In this document: piece by piece, positions 1-8,798 of the stretch
Layout: each line of letters opens with the position of its first letter
Numbering within the stretch: position 1 is the first letter of the stretch
DNA from: Patulibacter minatonensis DSM 18081
Lineage (GTDB): Bacteria; Actinomycetota; Thermoleophilia; Solirubrobacterales; Solirubrobacteraceae
Length of the DNA: 64,000 bases
Assembly: GCF_000519325.1 (NCBI RefSeq)
Contig: NZ_KI912613.1
Coordinates: 4,934,171 to 4,998,170, forward strand
Reading direction: 5' to 3'
The notes under the pieces: generated by a model
Databases searched by the model: none
The model's input: the letters and a program-made list of their open reading frames with translations, nothing else
Told to the model about the DNA's origin: nothing
Translations under genes and position numbers: made by a program

Positions 1-2
1 TG

Positions 3-797
3 GCGCTCTCGACCGCGAGCCTGACGCTCGGCATCGTCGAGGGCTCCGACTGGGGCTGGGACAGCCCGGCCGTCCTCGGCAGCTGGGTCGCGGCCGTCGT
101 CCTCGGGCTCCTGGTCGTCGTGCGCGGCCGCGGTCGCGGCCGGGTGGCGCTGATCGACCCCCAGCTCGTCCGGGTGCGCTCGACCGCCGTGGCGAACGTC
201 CTGACGGTCGTCGGCGCGGCCGGCTTCTACGGCTACATCCTCGTCAACGTCCTGTTCCTCACGACGATGTGGCACTGGTCGGTCCTCGACGCCGGCCTGG
301 CGCTCACGCCCGGGCCGATCGTCGCCGCGGCCGTCGCCGGCCCGGCCGGCCGGGTCGCCGAGCGCGTCGGCGCGTTCCCCGTCATCGCCGCCGGGGCGCT
401 CCTGTGGGCCGCCGGGATCGCGGTGCTCGTCACGGCGGTCGGCACGACGCCCGACCTGCTGGGCGAGTGGGTGCCCGCGATGCTCTTCCTGGGCGTCGGC
501 GCGGGGACGTGCTTCCCGGTGATCGGCGGCGCGGCGGTCGCCGACGTCGACGCGGCCCGGTACGCCACGGCGACGGGCCTGAACTCGATCGCGCGGCAGC
601 TCGGCGCCGTGATCGGGGTGGCCGTCGTCGTCGCCATCATCGGCGTCCCGACCACGCCCACCGCTGCGGCCGCCGCCTTCGACCACGCGTGGGAGTTCGC
701 GGCGGGGTGCTTCGTCCTCGTCGCCCTGGGCTCGCCCGGCCTGCGGGTCCGGCGGGCGCGCGCCGCCGCCCGCCGCCGGGGGCTCGCCGAGGCCTGA
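3..797 (+). CDS. MFS transporter, DHA2/EmrB-like, 3' part (5' end outside window)
   Basis: The reading frame is open from the left edge with no start, so only about the last 264 residues are seen. It begins inside a hydrophobic helix followed by EGSDWGWDSP, a loop typical of 14-TM DHA2 (EmrB/QacA) drug:proton antiporters. Further hydrophobic helices follow (YGYILVNVLFLTTMWHW, LALTPGPIVAAAVAG, GAGTCFPVIGGAAVADV). The motif GLNSIARQLGAVIGVAVVVAI near the end matches the last-but-one helices of the family. The tail is Arg/Ala-rich and probably cytoplasmic. Likely inner-membrane efflux of a small hydrophobic compound; the substrate cannot be inferred. Confidence 0.88.
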   Translation, partial: ALSTASLTLGIVEGSDWGWDSPAVLGSWVAAVVLGLLVVVRGRGRGRVALIDPQLVRVRSTAVANVLTVVGAAGFYGYILVNVLFLTTMWHWSVLDAGLALTPGPIVAAAVAGPAGRVAERVGAFPVIAAGALLWAAGIAVLVTAVGTTPDLLGEWVPAMLFLGVGAGTCFPVIGGAAVADVDAARYATATGLNSIARQLGAVIGVAVVVAIIGVPTTPTAAAAAFDHAWEFAAGCFVLVALGSPGLRVRRARAAARRRGLAEA

Positions 798-847
798 TCG
801 TCGGTTGCCGGCGGGGGTCCGCCGAGGCCTGAACATCGGTCGCCGGT
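786..847 (+). repeat. Imperfect direct repeat at the MFS stop codon
   Basis: The segment around the MFS stop (786-811) is repeated at 821-846 with few changes. Both copies begin GCCGAGGCCTGA and continue with a TCGGT.GCCGG core; the period is 35 bp. The second copy carries a duplicate of the terminal codons and stop. It looks like a small tandem duplication of the gene's 3' end with no obvious function. Confidence 0.6.
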
Positions 848-868
848 CCGCCCCGGCGATCACGCGCA

Positions 869-897
869 CGAGCGCCCGCCGGTCCGGCGGGCGCTCG
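869..897 (+). terminator. Strong hairpin, probable terminator of the MFS gene
   Basis: A perfect 12-bp stem (CGAGCGCCCGCC, 869-880, with its complement at 886-897) closes a 5-nt loop, followed by TCGTCGTTCCG. It lies 72 bp after the stop. The T content downstream is low, as is usual for intrinsic terminators in very GC-rich actinobacteria. Confidence 0.6.
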
Positions 898-1085
898 TCG
901 TCGTTCCGCCGGTGCGCGTCGTCGTCCCGCGGCCCCGAGGCGTCCGTCCGCGCGGGACGTCGGGTCCCGGCGGGACGACGCCGTCCGCAGACCACGGCTC
1001 CGCCGCGGTCGTCGGCCGTCGTCGCCGCGACAGGAGGGGCAACCCCCCGATGCCGCCCGGTCACGCCGGGGCCAGGATCCTCGGC

Positions 1086-2465
1086 ATGTCCACGATCACC
1101 GCCCCGCCCACCACCCTCGACCTCGGCGCCGCCCTGCGCGAGTGCTGCACCGGCCCTGTCTCCTGCCCCGGCGATCCGGGGCACGACGAGGCCCGCCAGG
1201 CCTGGAACCTCTCCGTCGACCAGCGCCCCGAGGCCGTCGTCCGGGCCCGATCCACCGCCGACGTCGTCGCGACCGTCGAGCTCTGCCGGGCACGCGGGCT
1301 GCGGGTCGCGCCCCAGGCGACCGGCCACGGCGCCGCAGCCCTCGGCCCCCTCACCGGGGCCGTCCTCCTGCGCACCGACCTGATGCGCGACGTCGCCGTC
1401 GACCCGCAGGCCCGGACCGTCCGCGTCGCCGCCGGTGCCCGGTGGGACGACGTCCTCGCGGCGTCGGCGCCCCACGGTCTCGCGCCGCTGGCGGGCTCGG
1501 CCGGCGACGTCGGCGTCGTCGGCTTCTGCCTCGGTGGCGGCCTGTCGTTCCTCGGCCGCCGGCACGGCCTGGCCTGCGGCGACGTGCTCGGCGCCGACGT
1601 CGTCCTCGCCGACGGGTCGCTCGTCCACGCCCGGGCCGACGACCACGCGGAGCTGCTCTGGGCCCTGCGGGGCGGCAGCGGCGCGTTCGGCGTCGTCGTC
1701 GCGCTGGAGCTCGCCCTCCACCCCGTCCCCGAGCTGTCGGCCGGCGCGCTGTTCTGGCCGATCGAGCGGGCCCGCGAGGTCCTCGGGGCCTGGCGCGACT
1801 GGTGCGCCGTCGCCCCGGAGTCGATCAGCACCTCGGCGCGCCTCATGCGCTTCCCGCCGGACCCGGCCCTGCCCGAGCCGCTGCGCGGTGCGGCGCTCGT
1901 CGTCGTCGACGGCGCCTTCGTCGGCCCCGCCGCGGACGCGGAGGCCGTCGTCGCACCCCTCCGGGCGATCTGCCCGATGCTCGACACCTTCGGCCCCGCC
2001 CCGCTCGAGGCGCTGACCCAGCTGCACATGGACCCGCCCGTCCCCGTGCCGGCCATCAGCACCCATGCGCTGCTCTCCGAGGCCGACGACCACGTCCTCG
2101 ACGCGCTCGTCGCGACCGCCGGCGCCGACAGCGGCACGTCCGCGACCGTCGTCGAGCTCCGGCAGCTCGGTGGGGCGCTGGCCCGGCCGACCGGCGTGGG
2201 CGCCCAGCGCACCATCGACGCGGGCTTCCTGTTCTTCGCGCTCGGCGTCCTCGGCGGCCCCGCCGACCCCGCGACGATCGGGACCGACCTGACGGCGATC
2301 GCGGCGCGCGTGGCGTCGCGCGCGGTCGGGACGTTCCCGAACTTCGTGGAGTCCCCGGACGGCGACGTCGCCCCGGAGTCGAGCGTCGGCGATCGGCTCT
2401 CCGACATCAAGACCCGGCTGGACCCGGCGGGCGTCGTCCAGGCGGCGCACGCGCCGCGCCGCTGA
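1086..2465 (+). CDS. FAD-binding oxidoreductase (PCMH-type, BBE/GlcD-like)
   Basis: The product is about 459 residues. The N-terminal half is an FAD-binding type 4 (PCMH) domain: RARSTADVVATVELCRARG, then ATGHGA where the His occupies the usual covalent-flavin position, then GDVGVVGFCLGGGLSFLGRRHGLACGDVLGADVVLADG, all hallmarks of the berberine-bridge-enzyme/6-hydroxynicotine-oxidase group. The C-terminal half is a substrate domain without the classical BBE tail motif. Substrate unknown. I chose ATG 1086, which has CAGGAT 7 nt upstream like other leaderless starts here. An in-frame ATG at 1050 with a good AGGAGGGG ribosome site is a real alternative and would add 12 residues. Soluble, cytoplasmic. 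Confidence 0.8.
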   Translation: MSTITAPPTTLDLGAALRECCTGPVSCPGDPGHDEARQAWNLSVDQRPEAVVRARSTADVVATVELCRARGLRVAPQATGHGAAALGPLTGAVLLRTDLMRDVAVDPQARTVRVAAGARWDDVLAASAPHGLAPLAGSAGDVGVVGFCLGGGLSFLGRRHGLACGDVLGADVVLADGSLVHARADDHAELLWALRGGSGAFGVVVALELALHPVPELSAGALFWPIERAREVLGAWRDWCAVAPESISTSARLMRFPPDPALPEPLRGAALVVVDGAFVGPAADAEAVVAPLRAICPMLDTFGPAPLEALTQLHMDPPVPVPAISTHALLSEADDHVLDALVATAGADSGTSATVVELRQLGGALARPTGVGAQRTIDAGFLFFALGVLGGPADPATIGTDLTAIAARVASRAVGTFPNFVESPDGDVAPESSVGDRLSDIKTRLDPAGVVQAAHAPRR

Positions 2466-2579
2466 CCCCGGACGTCCGGTCGGCACCGCGCCCGGACGGG
2501 CCCCGACCTCCCCTTCCGGGGTGCCGATCTCGCCCCGGCGGTGGATGCGCCGGGCGCGCGGATCCGCCAAGGTGCTCCT

Positions 2580-3824
2580 ATGGCCACCGCCCCGCCCTCC
2601 GTCGCCCCCGACCGCACCCAGGACCGCATGTGGCACGACGTGCTGCTGCCCGACGACGTCAAGGACGTGCGGGCCGACGTGCGCGCCGCGGTGGCCGAGC
2701 ACCTGGCCCCGACGGCCCGCGAGATCGGCCGGCAGCTCGAGACCCCGGACGCCTTCCCGTGGACCGCCTTCCGCGGGCTCGCGTCGGCCGGCGTCTTCGC
2801 GTACCCGTTCGAGGGCGAGCACGGTGCCGGGCTGACGCACCGCAACCTCGGCACCTGCATCGCGACGGAGGAGATCGCCTACGAGAGCTCGAGCCTCGCG
2901 GGCGTCTACGACGGGCAGTGCATCCTCGTCGCCCAGACGCTGCGCTGGGCCGAGGACCACGTCAAGGCCGAGCTCCTGCCGAAGCTCATCTCCGGCGAGC
3001 AGGTCTTCTCCTTCGCGACCACCGAGCCCGACGCGTCGTCCGACCTCACGCCGTCGGCCCTGAAGACCGTCGCCACGCGCACCGCCGACGGCTTCACCGT
3101 GACCGGCCGCAAGCGTTGGATCACGAACTCGATCGTCGCCGACTACGTGTGCATGCTCTGCCGCGACGGCGAGGAGGACGCGTGCACGATGCTGCTGATC
3201 CCGCTGAAGGACAACCCCGGCGTCACGATCGGTCCGCCCGACACGAAGATGGGCCACCACGGCCAGATCACGGCCGACATCGTGCTGGAGGACGTCCACG
3301 TCCCGCACGACCACTGCCTCGGGCAGCCCGGCCGCGGACTCGGCGTCGCGCTCGGCTCGCTCGCCGCCGGCCGCGTCGGGATCGCCGCCGCCGGCGTCGG
3401 CGTCGCGCAGGCCGCGCTCGACCTCGCCGTCCAGCGGGTCCGCGAGCGCAAGCTGTTCGGCAAGCTGATCGGCGAGATGCAGCACTGGCAGTACCGCCTC
3501 GCCGCCCACGCGACGGAGATCGAGTGCGCCCGCTCGCTCTACCAGAAGGCCGCGATGCGGATGGACCTCGGCGACCGCTCCGGCGAGCCCGAGGCCTCGA
3601 TGGCCAAGAGCTACGCCACCCGCCTGGCCAACGACGTCGCACGCGACGCCCTGCAGGTCCACGGCGGCTACGGGTTCGCCCGCCAGATGGGCGCGACGGG
3701 CGAGACGTACCGCCTGGAGGAGATCTACCGCGACGCGAAGATCCTCGAGATCTTCGAGGGCGCCAACGAGGTCCTGCAGTGGGTGATCGCGCGGCACCTG
3801 ATCGGCCGCGACGTCACCGGCTGA
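2580..3824 (+). CDS. Acyl-CoA dehydrogenase family protein
   Basis: The product is about 414 residues with the usual three-part fold: an N-terminal helical domain, a central beta domain (FSFATTEPDASSD for FAD/substrate, GRKRWITNS) and a C-terminal helical domain. RKLFGKLIGEMQHWQ, QVHGGYGFARQ and the terminal LEIFEGANEVLQWVIARHL carry the flavin-contacting and catalytic Glu positions. It would introduce the alpha,beta double bond of an acyl-CoA and pass electrons to ETF. ATG 2580 has no ribosome site, but CAAGGT lies 6 nt upstream, suggesting a leaderless mRNA. The neighbours (flavin oxidoreductase, P450, AMACR-type enzyme) suggest oxidation of branched or alicyclic acids. The exact substrate is not readable. 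Confidence 0.88.
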   Translation: MATAPPSVAPDRTQDRMWHDVLLPDDVKDVRADVRAAVAEHLAPTAREIGRQLETPDAFPWTAFRGLASAGVFAYPFEGEHGAGLTHRNLGTCIATEEIAYESSSLAGVYDGQCILVAQTLRWAEDHVKAELLPKLISGEQVFSFATTEPDASSDLTPSALKTVATRTADGFTVTGRKRWITNSIVADYVCMLCRDGEEDACTMLLIPLKDNPGVTIGPPDTKMGHHGQITADIVLEDVHVPHDHCLGQPGRGLGVALGSLAAGRVGIAAAGVGVAQAALDLAVQRVRERKLFGKLIGEMQHWQYRLAAHATEIECARSLYQKAAMRMDLGDRSGEPEASMAKSYATRLANDVARDALQVHGGYGFARQMGATGETYRLEEIYRDAKILEIFEGANEVLQWVIARHLIGRDVTG

Positions 3825-3970
3825 GCCCGCCGACCGGGCCGACCGGGCCGGGCGGGCCGGGCGGGCCGGCTCCCGGTCGCCCGCCCACGCCCGGTGTCCC
3901 CCGGGAGGAACGCGCATCTCCCTCCCGCGGGCGATGGCGGACGCCGGTCACAGACGCGAGACTCGGCGGT

Positions 3971-5260
3971 ATGAGCACCACCCTCAACAACGCCGACGGC
4001 AAGTCCTGGCCCGCGGACCTCGACCTCGCGGCCCGCACCTTCTGGGAGCGCCCCTTCGCCGAGCGGGAGAAGTCCTTCGCGAAGCTGCGCGCCGAGCACC
4101 CCGTCTCCTACCACCGCGCCTACGAGAGCTCGCTGCTCCCGCCCGACGAGGACTCCCCCGGCTTCTGGGCGATCACGAAGTTCGAGGACTGCCGGCGGGT
4201 CTCCCGTGACGTCGAGTCGTTCGTCAGCGGCCAGGGCGTGCTGATGGAGGACGTGCCGGAGGTCGTCACCCTCGCGACGACGTCGTTCCTCGCGATGGAC
4301 GGCCCGGAGCACCGCCAGGTCCGCGGCATCGTGTCGCAGGCGTTCACGCCGCGGAAGGTCAAGCAGATCGAGGGCTGGATCAACAGCGAGGCCAAGGGGC
4401 TCGTCGACGACATCATCGGTCTCGGCGAGGGCGACATCGTCGACCTCTACGCCAAGATGCTGCCGGGCCGCATCTTCGCGTTCTTCTTCGGTGTGGACGC
4501 GGGCTCCGAGGAGATGCACACCATCATGGAGGCCGCCGAGCGCATGCTCGCGTGGGACGACCCGAACTGCGCTCTGGGCCGCGACGCCCTGACGACGTTC
4601 GCGGAGGAGGCCGACCGGATCCAGGAGGTCGCGATGGCCCGCGCCGACCACTTCCGCGAGCACCCGGCCGAGAACCTCGTCTCGTGGGTCGTCAACGCGA
4701 AGTTCGAGGATCGCGTGCTGGAGGACTGGGAGATCGCGGCGTTCTTCTCGCTGCTCGGATCCGCGGCCAACGACACGACGCGCCACTCGATCGGCCACGC
4801 GTTCCGCCTGTTCCACGAGCACCCGGACCAGCTCGAGCTGCTGAAGGAGGACATGGAGGGCCGCCTCGACGGCGCCGTCGAGGAGATCCTCCGCTACGTC
4901 TCCCCTGTGCAGCACTTCCGCCGCACCGCGGTCAAGGACGCCGTCGTCGGCGGCCAGGAGATCAAGGCCGGCGACAAGCTCGTCATGTGGTACTGCTCGG
5001 GGAACTACGACGAGGACGTCTTCGAGGACCCGACGACGTTCGACATCCTCCGCTCGCCGAACAAGCACCTCGGCTTCGGCGCCGGCGGCCCGCACTTCTG
5101 CATCGGCTCCGCGCTCGGCCGCCAGATGATCAAGGCGACCCTGCGCGAGGTCTACACCCGCATGCCCGACCTCCACCTCACGGCGGAGCCCGAGCTGCAG
5201 GTCAACAACTTCATCAACGGCATCCACGCGGCACAGGCCGCCTGGACGCCGTCGAAGTAG
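3971..5260 (+). CDS. Cytochrome P450
   Basis: The product is about 429 residues, a soluble bacterial P450. The I-helix oxygen-activation motif is GSAANDTTRH, the K-helix ExxR is EEILR, and the heme loop FGAGGPHFCIGSALGR supplies the axial Cys. Overall style (N-terminal LDLAARTFWERPFAERE, SFLAMDGPEHRQVRGIVSQAF) resembles actinobacterial P450s that hydroxylate terminal methyl groups of terpenes, sterol side chains or fatty acids (CYP125/124/142 and linalool-hydroxylase relatives). Lack of a ferredoxin or reductase gene nearby means redox partners are supplied elsewhere. The start at 3971 has GAGACT 7 nt upstream and no Shine-Dalgarno. Convergent with the CoA-transferase-family gene downstream. 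Confidence 0.93.
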   Translation: MSTTLNNADGKSWPADLDLAARTFWERPFAEREKSFAKLRAEHPVSYHRAYESSLLPPDEDSPGFWAITKFEDCRRVSRDVESFVSGQGVLMEDVPEVVTLATTSFLAMDGPEHRQVRGIVSQAFTPRKVKQIEGWINSEAKGLVDDIIGLGEGDIVDLYAKMLPGRIFAFFFGVDAGSEEMHTIMEAAERMLAWDDPNCALGRDALTTFAEEADRIQEVAMARADHFREHPAENLVSWVVNAKFEDRVLEDWEIAAFFSLLGSAANDTTRHSIGHAFRLFHEHPDQLELLKEDMEGRLDGAVEEILRYVSPVQHFRRTAVKDAVVGGQEIKAGDKLVMWYCSGNYDEDVFEDPTTFDILRSPNKHLGFGAGGPHFCIGSALGRQMIKATLREVYTRMPDLHLTAEPELQVNNFINGIHAAQAAWTPSK

Positions 5261-5324
5261 ACGCGGCGGGGCGCGGCCGGTCGCGGCACGCGCCCCTGGC
5301 CGACCTCTCGGCCGGTCGCCTGGA

Positions 5325-6491
5325 TCAGGCGGCGGGCGGCTGGTAGATCGTCCCGGCCTCGCGGAGCCGGTCGATCGTCTCCGGCGGGACGCCCCAGGCG
5401 GCCAGCGCCTCGACCGTGTCCGCCCCCGGCGCCGGGGGTGCGGTCGGCGGGTCGGGGGTCGTGCGGGAGAACCGCGGCGCCGGCCCCGGCTGGGGTGTTC
5501 CGCCGACGTCGACGAACACGCCGCGCTCGACGTTGTGCGGGTGCCCCGGGGCCTCCGCCAGGTCCAGCACTGGCGCGTAGCAGGCGTCCGTCCCGCCGAG
5601 GATCTCGTCCCACTCGTCGCGCGTGCGCGTGGCGAACGTCCGCTCGAACGTGGCGCGCATCGCCGGCCACGCCGAGCGGTCGTGCTGGTCGGCGCACTCG
5701 GGCGCGTCGGCCAGGCCGAGCAGGTCGATCAGGAGCGCGTAGAACTGCGGCTCCAGCGCGCCGACCGACACCCAGCGGCCGTCCTTCGTCCCGTAGACCG
5801 CGTAGAACGGTGCGCCGCCGTCGAGGATGTTCGACGAGCGCTCGAGGCGCTGCTGGCCCGCGGCGTGCAGGCCGAAGAACGCGGTCATCAGGCTGGCCGC
5901 GCCGTCGACCATCGTCGCATCGACGACCTGTCCGCGGCCGCTGCCACGGGCCTCGAGGATCGCGCTGACGAGCCCGAGGGCGAGGTACAGGGACCCACCG
6001 CCGAAGTCACCGACGAGGTTCAGCGGCACGACGGGCGCGGCGTCCGGATCGGGGCCGATCGCCGCGAGCGCCCCGGAGAGCGCGATGTAGTTGATGTCGT
6101 GCCCGGCGTCCTTCGCCATCGGGCCGGTCTGGCCCCAGCCGGTCATGCGCCCGAACGCGAGCCGCGGGTTCCGCGCCAGGCAGACGTCCGGTCCGAGTCC
6201 GAGCCGCTCCGCGACACCCGGGCGGAATCCCTCGATCAGCGCGTCCGCCCGCTCGACGAGGTCGAGCACCACGGCGGTGCCCTCGGACGACTTCAGGTCG
6301 ACCGCGATCGACCGGCGGCTGCGGTTCAGGACGGCCAGCTCGAGGCCGCCCGGTCCGTCCCGCTTCGCCGCGTCGACCCGTTCGACACGGACCACGTCCG
6401 CACCGAGGTCGGCGAGCAGCATCGCGGCGAACGGCCCGGGACCGATGCCGGCGAGCTCCACGATCCGGACGCCGTGCAGCGGCCCCGGCAC
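5325..6491 (-). CDS. Alpha-methylacyl-CoA racemase (CaiB/BaiF CoA-transferase family III)
   Basis: The product is 388 residues with a GTG start. It belongs to family III CoA-transferases, but residues match the racemase branch: [19 protein letters not shown] carries the catalytic His (H131) and NLVGDFGGG the catalytic Asp (D162), with VGALEPQFY supplying the conserved Glu, equivalent to H126, D156 and E241 of mycobacterial MCR. It would interconvert (2R)- and (2S)-methylacyl-CoA so that branched chains can enter beta-oxidation. It is the last gene of a minus-strand set with an HSD10-like dehydrogenase and an acyl-CoA dehydrogenase, which fits that role. A plain CoA-transferase is the less likely alternative. 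Confidence 0.87.
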   Translation of the reverse strand: MPGPLHGVRIVELAGIGPGPFAAMLLADLGADVVRVERVDAAKRDGPGGLELAVLNRSRRSIAVDLKSSEGTAVVLDLVERADALIEGFRPGVAERLGLGPDVCLARNPRLAFGRMTGWGQTGPMAKDAGHDINYIALSGALAAIGPDPDAAPVVPLNLVGDFGGGSLYLALGLVSAILEARGSGRGQVVDATMVDGAASLMTAFFGLHAAGQQRLERSSNILDGGAPFYAVYGTKDGRWVSVGALEPQFYALLIDLLGLADAPECADQHDRSAWPAMRATFERTFATRTRDEWDEILGGTDACYAPVLDLAEAPGHPHNVERGVFVDVGGTPQPGPAPRFSRTTPDPPTAPPAPGADTVEALAAWGVPPETIDRLREAGTIYQPPAA

Positions 6492-6549
6492 GCTCAGGTC
6501 CTCTCGCCGACGCGGGCGACGCGGCCCGCGCGGCCGGTGCCGGCGGCGA

Positions 6550-7314
6550 TCATCGGGGTGCCATCCGCAGCGCGCCGTCGAGGCGGACGGTCTCGCCGTT
6601 GAGCATGCGGTTGGTGACGATGTGCTCGACGAGGTCCGCGTACTCGGTGGGACGACCGAGCCGCGCCGGGTACGGCACGCTGCCGCCGAGCGCGTCCTGC
6701 GCCGCCTGCGGGAGCCCGGCCAGCATCGGGGTCTCGAACAGGCCCGGGGCGATCGTCACGACGCGGATCGCGTGCGCCGCCAGCTCGCGGGCGATCGGGA
6801 GCGTGAGCCCGACGACGCCGCCCTTCGACGCGGCGTAGGCGACCTGCCCGATCTGCCCCTCGTAGGCGGCGATCGACGCGGTCTGCACGAGGACGCCGCG
6901 CTCGCCGTCGTCGTCCGGGTCCTGCGCGGCGATCTCCGCGGCGGCGAGGCGCTGCGCGTTCAGCGTGCCGAGCAGGTTCACCTTGATGACGGACTCGAAC
7001 TTCGCGAACGGCGTCGCCGAGCCGTCGCGGCCCAGGAGCTTCGCCGGCGTGCCGAGGCCCGCGCAGACGACCGAGATCCGCAGGCCGCGCGGGGCCTCCT
7101 TCGCCCGCTCGATCGCGTCGGCCACCGACGACTCGTCGAGGACGTCGGTCTTCACACCGATGCCGCCGATCTCGGTGGCCAGCGCCTCCGCGCGGTCCTC
7201 CGCGAGGTCGGCGACGACGACGTGCGCGCCCTCGGCGGCCAGGCGACGGGCCGTGGCCTCGCCCAGTCCCGAGGCTCCGCCGAAGACGATCGCGCCGGTT
7301 CCCTTGATCTCCAT
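6550..7314 (-). CDS. SDR: type II 3-hydroxyacyl-CoA dehydrogenase (HSD10-like)
   Basis: The product is 254 residues. The Rossmann motif is [27 protein letters not shown], and catalytic Tyr and Lys lie in YAASKGG. The insertion [46 protein letters not shown] is characteristic of HSD17B10/type II 3-hydroxyacyl-CoA dehydrogenases, which oxidise 3-hydroxy- and 2-methyl-3-hydroxyacyl-CoA with NAD. ATG 7314 has a clear AAGGAG ribosome site, unlike the leaderless neighbours, consistent with an internal operon position behind the acyl-CoA dehydrogenase (167 bp gap) and 58 bp ahead of the racemase. Confidence 0.88.
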   Translation of the reverse strand: MEIKGTGAIVFGGASGLGEATARRLAAEGAHVVVADLAEDRAEALATEIGGIGVKTDVLDESSVADAIERAKEAPRGLRISVVCAGLGTPAKLLGRDGSATPFAKFESVIKVNLLGTLNAQRLAAAEIAAQDPDDDGERGVLVQTASIAAYEGQIGQVAYAASKGGVVGLTLPIARELAAHAIRVVTIAPGLFETPMLAGLPQAAQDALGGSVPYPARLGRPTEYADLVEHIVTNRMLNGETVRLDGALRMAPR

Positions 7315-7481
7315 GTGTGCTCCTTCGCTGTGGGTCGAAGCTCCGCGCCGGGCGTCCGGCGCGCAGGTCGGTTCGTGGCCCCGGATCGGGTCACGGGCGC
7401 GCGCGGACTCGCCGGCGCCGGGGCTCCCCCGCCGGGCGTGCGTCGCGACCGGGCCGTCGTGCGACGGCCGGACCGGTGGGC

Positions 7482-8663
7482 TCAGGCCGCGCGGGTCGCG
7501 CGGATCGACGCCGCCGCGCCGTCCTTCTGCAGGTGACGGCTGATGACCATCCGCTGGATCTGGTTGGTGCCCTCGAAGATCTGCATGATCTTCGCCTCGC
7601 GCATGAAGCGCTCGAGCGGGAACTCCGTCGTGTACCCCGCGCCGCCGAGCACCTGGACCGCGTCGGTGGTGACGCGCATCGCGGCGTCGGTGGCGACGAG
7701 CTTGGCGACCGACGCCTGGCGTGCGAACGGCCGCCCCAGGTCGCGGCGGCGCGCGGCGTCGAGCAGCGTGGCGCGGGCGGAGTCGACCGCGGCGGCCATG
7801 TCGGCGAGCAGGAACCCGAGGCCCTGGTGCTCGATGATCGGCTTGCCGAAGGTCTCGCGCTCGCCGGCGTAGGCGACGGCGTGGTCGAGCGCCGACTGCG
7901 ACAGCCCGACCGCGGCGGCCGCGATACCGAGGCGGCCGGAGTCGAGCGCCGACAGCGCGATCTGCAGACCCTGGCCCTCGTCGCCGATCCGGCGCTCCTC
8001 GAGGATCTCGACGCCGTCGAGCTCGATCGTCGCGGTCGTCGAGCCCGTGAGGCCCATCTTCGACTCGGCCTTGCCGGCGGACAGCCCGGGCGCGTCCCCG
8101 GGGACGAGGAAGCAGGAGATCCCGCGCGAGCGGTGGTCCGACGTGCGCGCGAAGACGGTGTAGAAGTCGGCCTCGCCGCCGTGGGTGACCCACGCCTTGG
8201 AGCCCGTCAGGCGGTAGCCGGTGTCGGTCCGCTCCGCCCGGCAGCGCATCGCCGCGGGGTCGGACCCGGCGTCGGCCTCCGACAGGCAGTAGCCGCCCAG
8301 GAGCGTCCCGCCGACCATGTCGGGGAGCCAACGCGCCCGCTGCTCGTCCGTCCCGAACGTCGCCAGCGGGTAGCACGACATCACGTGCACGGACACGCCG
8401 ACCGCGACGCTCGCCCAGGCACCCGCGAGCTCCTCGAGGACCTGCAGGTAGACCTCGTACGGCAGGCCTGCGCCGCCGTAGGCCTCGTCGTACGGCATCC
8501 CGAGCATCCCGAGCTCGCCGAGGTGCCGGAACGTCGACCGCGGGAAGGCGTGCTGGGCCTCGGCGTGCGCGGCGTTCGGCGCGAGCTCGCCCGCGGCCAG
8601 CTCGCGGGCCATGGCCACGAGCTCCTCGGCCTCGCCGGAGGGCAACAGTCGGTCCGCGCTCAT
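7482..8663 (-). CDS. Acyl-CoA dehydrogenase
   Basis: The product is 393 residues, normal for the family. Visible motifs: GYCLSEADAGSDPAAM and GSKAWVTHGGEADFY (FAD and substrate loops), RETFGKPIIEHQGLGFLLADMA, QVLGGAGYTTEFPLERFMREAKIMQIFEGTNQIQRMVISRHL with the catalytic Glu in FEGTNQ. It resembles short/branched-chain acyl-CoA dehydrogenases. It is first in the minus-strand set with the HSD10-like SDR and racemase. ATG 8663 follows TACACT by 7 nt and has no ribosome site. A 26-bp palindrome overlaps this promoter, so a dimeric repressor probably controls the set; no TetR gene is adjacent. Confidence 0.93.
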   Translation of the reverse strand: MSADRLLPSGEAEELVAMARELAAGELAPNAAHAEAQHAFPRSTFRHLGELGMLGMPYDEAYGGAGLPYEVYLQVLEELAGAWASVAVGVSVHVMSCYPLATFGTDEQRARWLPDMVGGTLLGGYCLSEADAGSDPAAMRCRAERTDTGYRLTGSKAWVTHGGEADFYTVFARTSDHRSRGISCFLVPGDAPGLSAGKAESKMGLTGSTTATIELDGVEILEERRIGDEGQGLQIALSALDSGRLGIAAAAVGLSQSALDHAVAYAGERETFGKPIIEHQGLGFLLADMAAAVDSARATLLDAARRRDLGRPFARQASVAKLVATDAAMRVTTDAVQVLGGAGYTTEFPLERFMREAKIMQIFEGTNQIQRMVISRHLQKDGAAASIRATRAA

Positions 8664-8672
8664 ACGGCGCAG

Positions 8673-8698
8673 TGTACTGCCGGACGTACGGGAGTACA
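8673..8698 (-). promoter_or_regulatory. 26-bp palindromic operator over the acyl-CoA dehydrogenase promoter
   Basis: Arms TGTACT (8673-8678) and AGTACA (8693-8698) flank a 14-bp centre that is itself largely self-complementary (CCG, ACGT and CGG pair); 22 of 26 positions are symmetric. It overlaps the TACACT hexamer (8671-8676) that sits 7 nt before ATG 8663. It looks like a TetR-family operator blocking the minus-strand promoter, and it could also affect the divergent kinase gene at 8799. Confidence 0.7.
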
Positions 8699-8798
8699 GT
8701 CAGCCGATCGGCGGGTTGTTCACCTCCTCCCGGAGGAGAGGCCCGCCGGGCGACATCCGCCCCTGATCCCTGGACCCGTCCTGCGACACTTCACGACG

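Noticed and set aside
1142-3970. Upstream extension of the P450 reading frame
   Set aside because: The frame is open back to 1142, but this part is out of frame to the FAD oxidoreductase and acyl-CoA dehydrogenase and reads as Arg-rich noise; the P450 starts at 3971.
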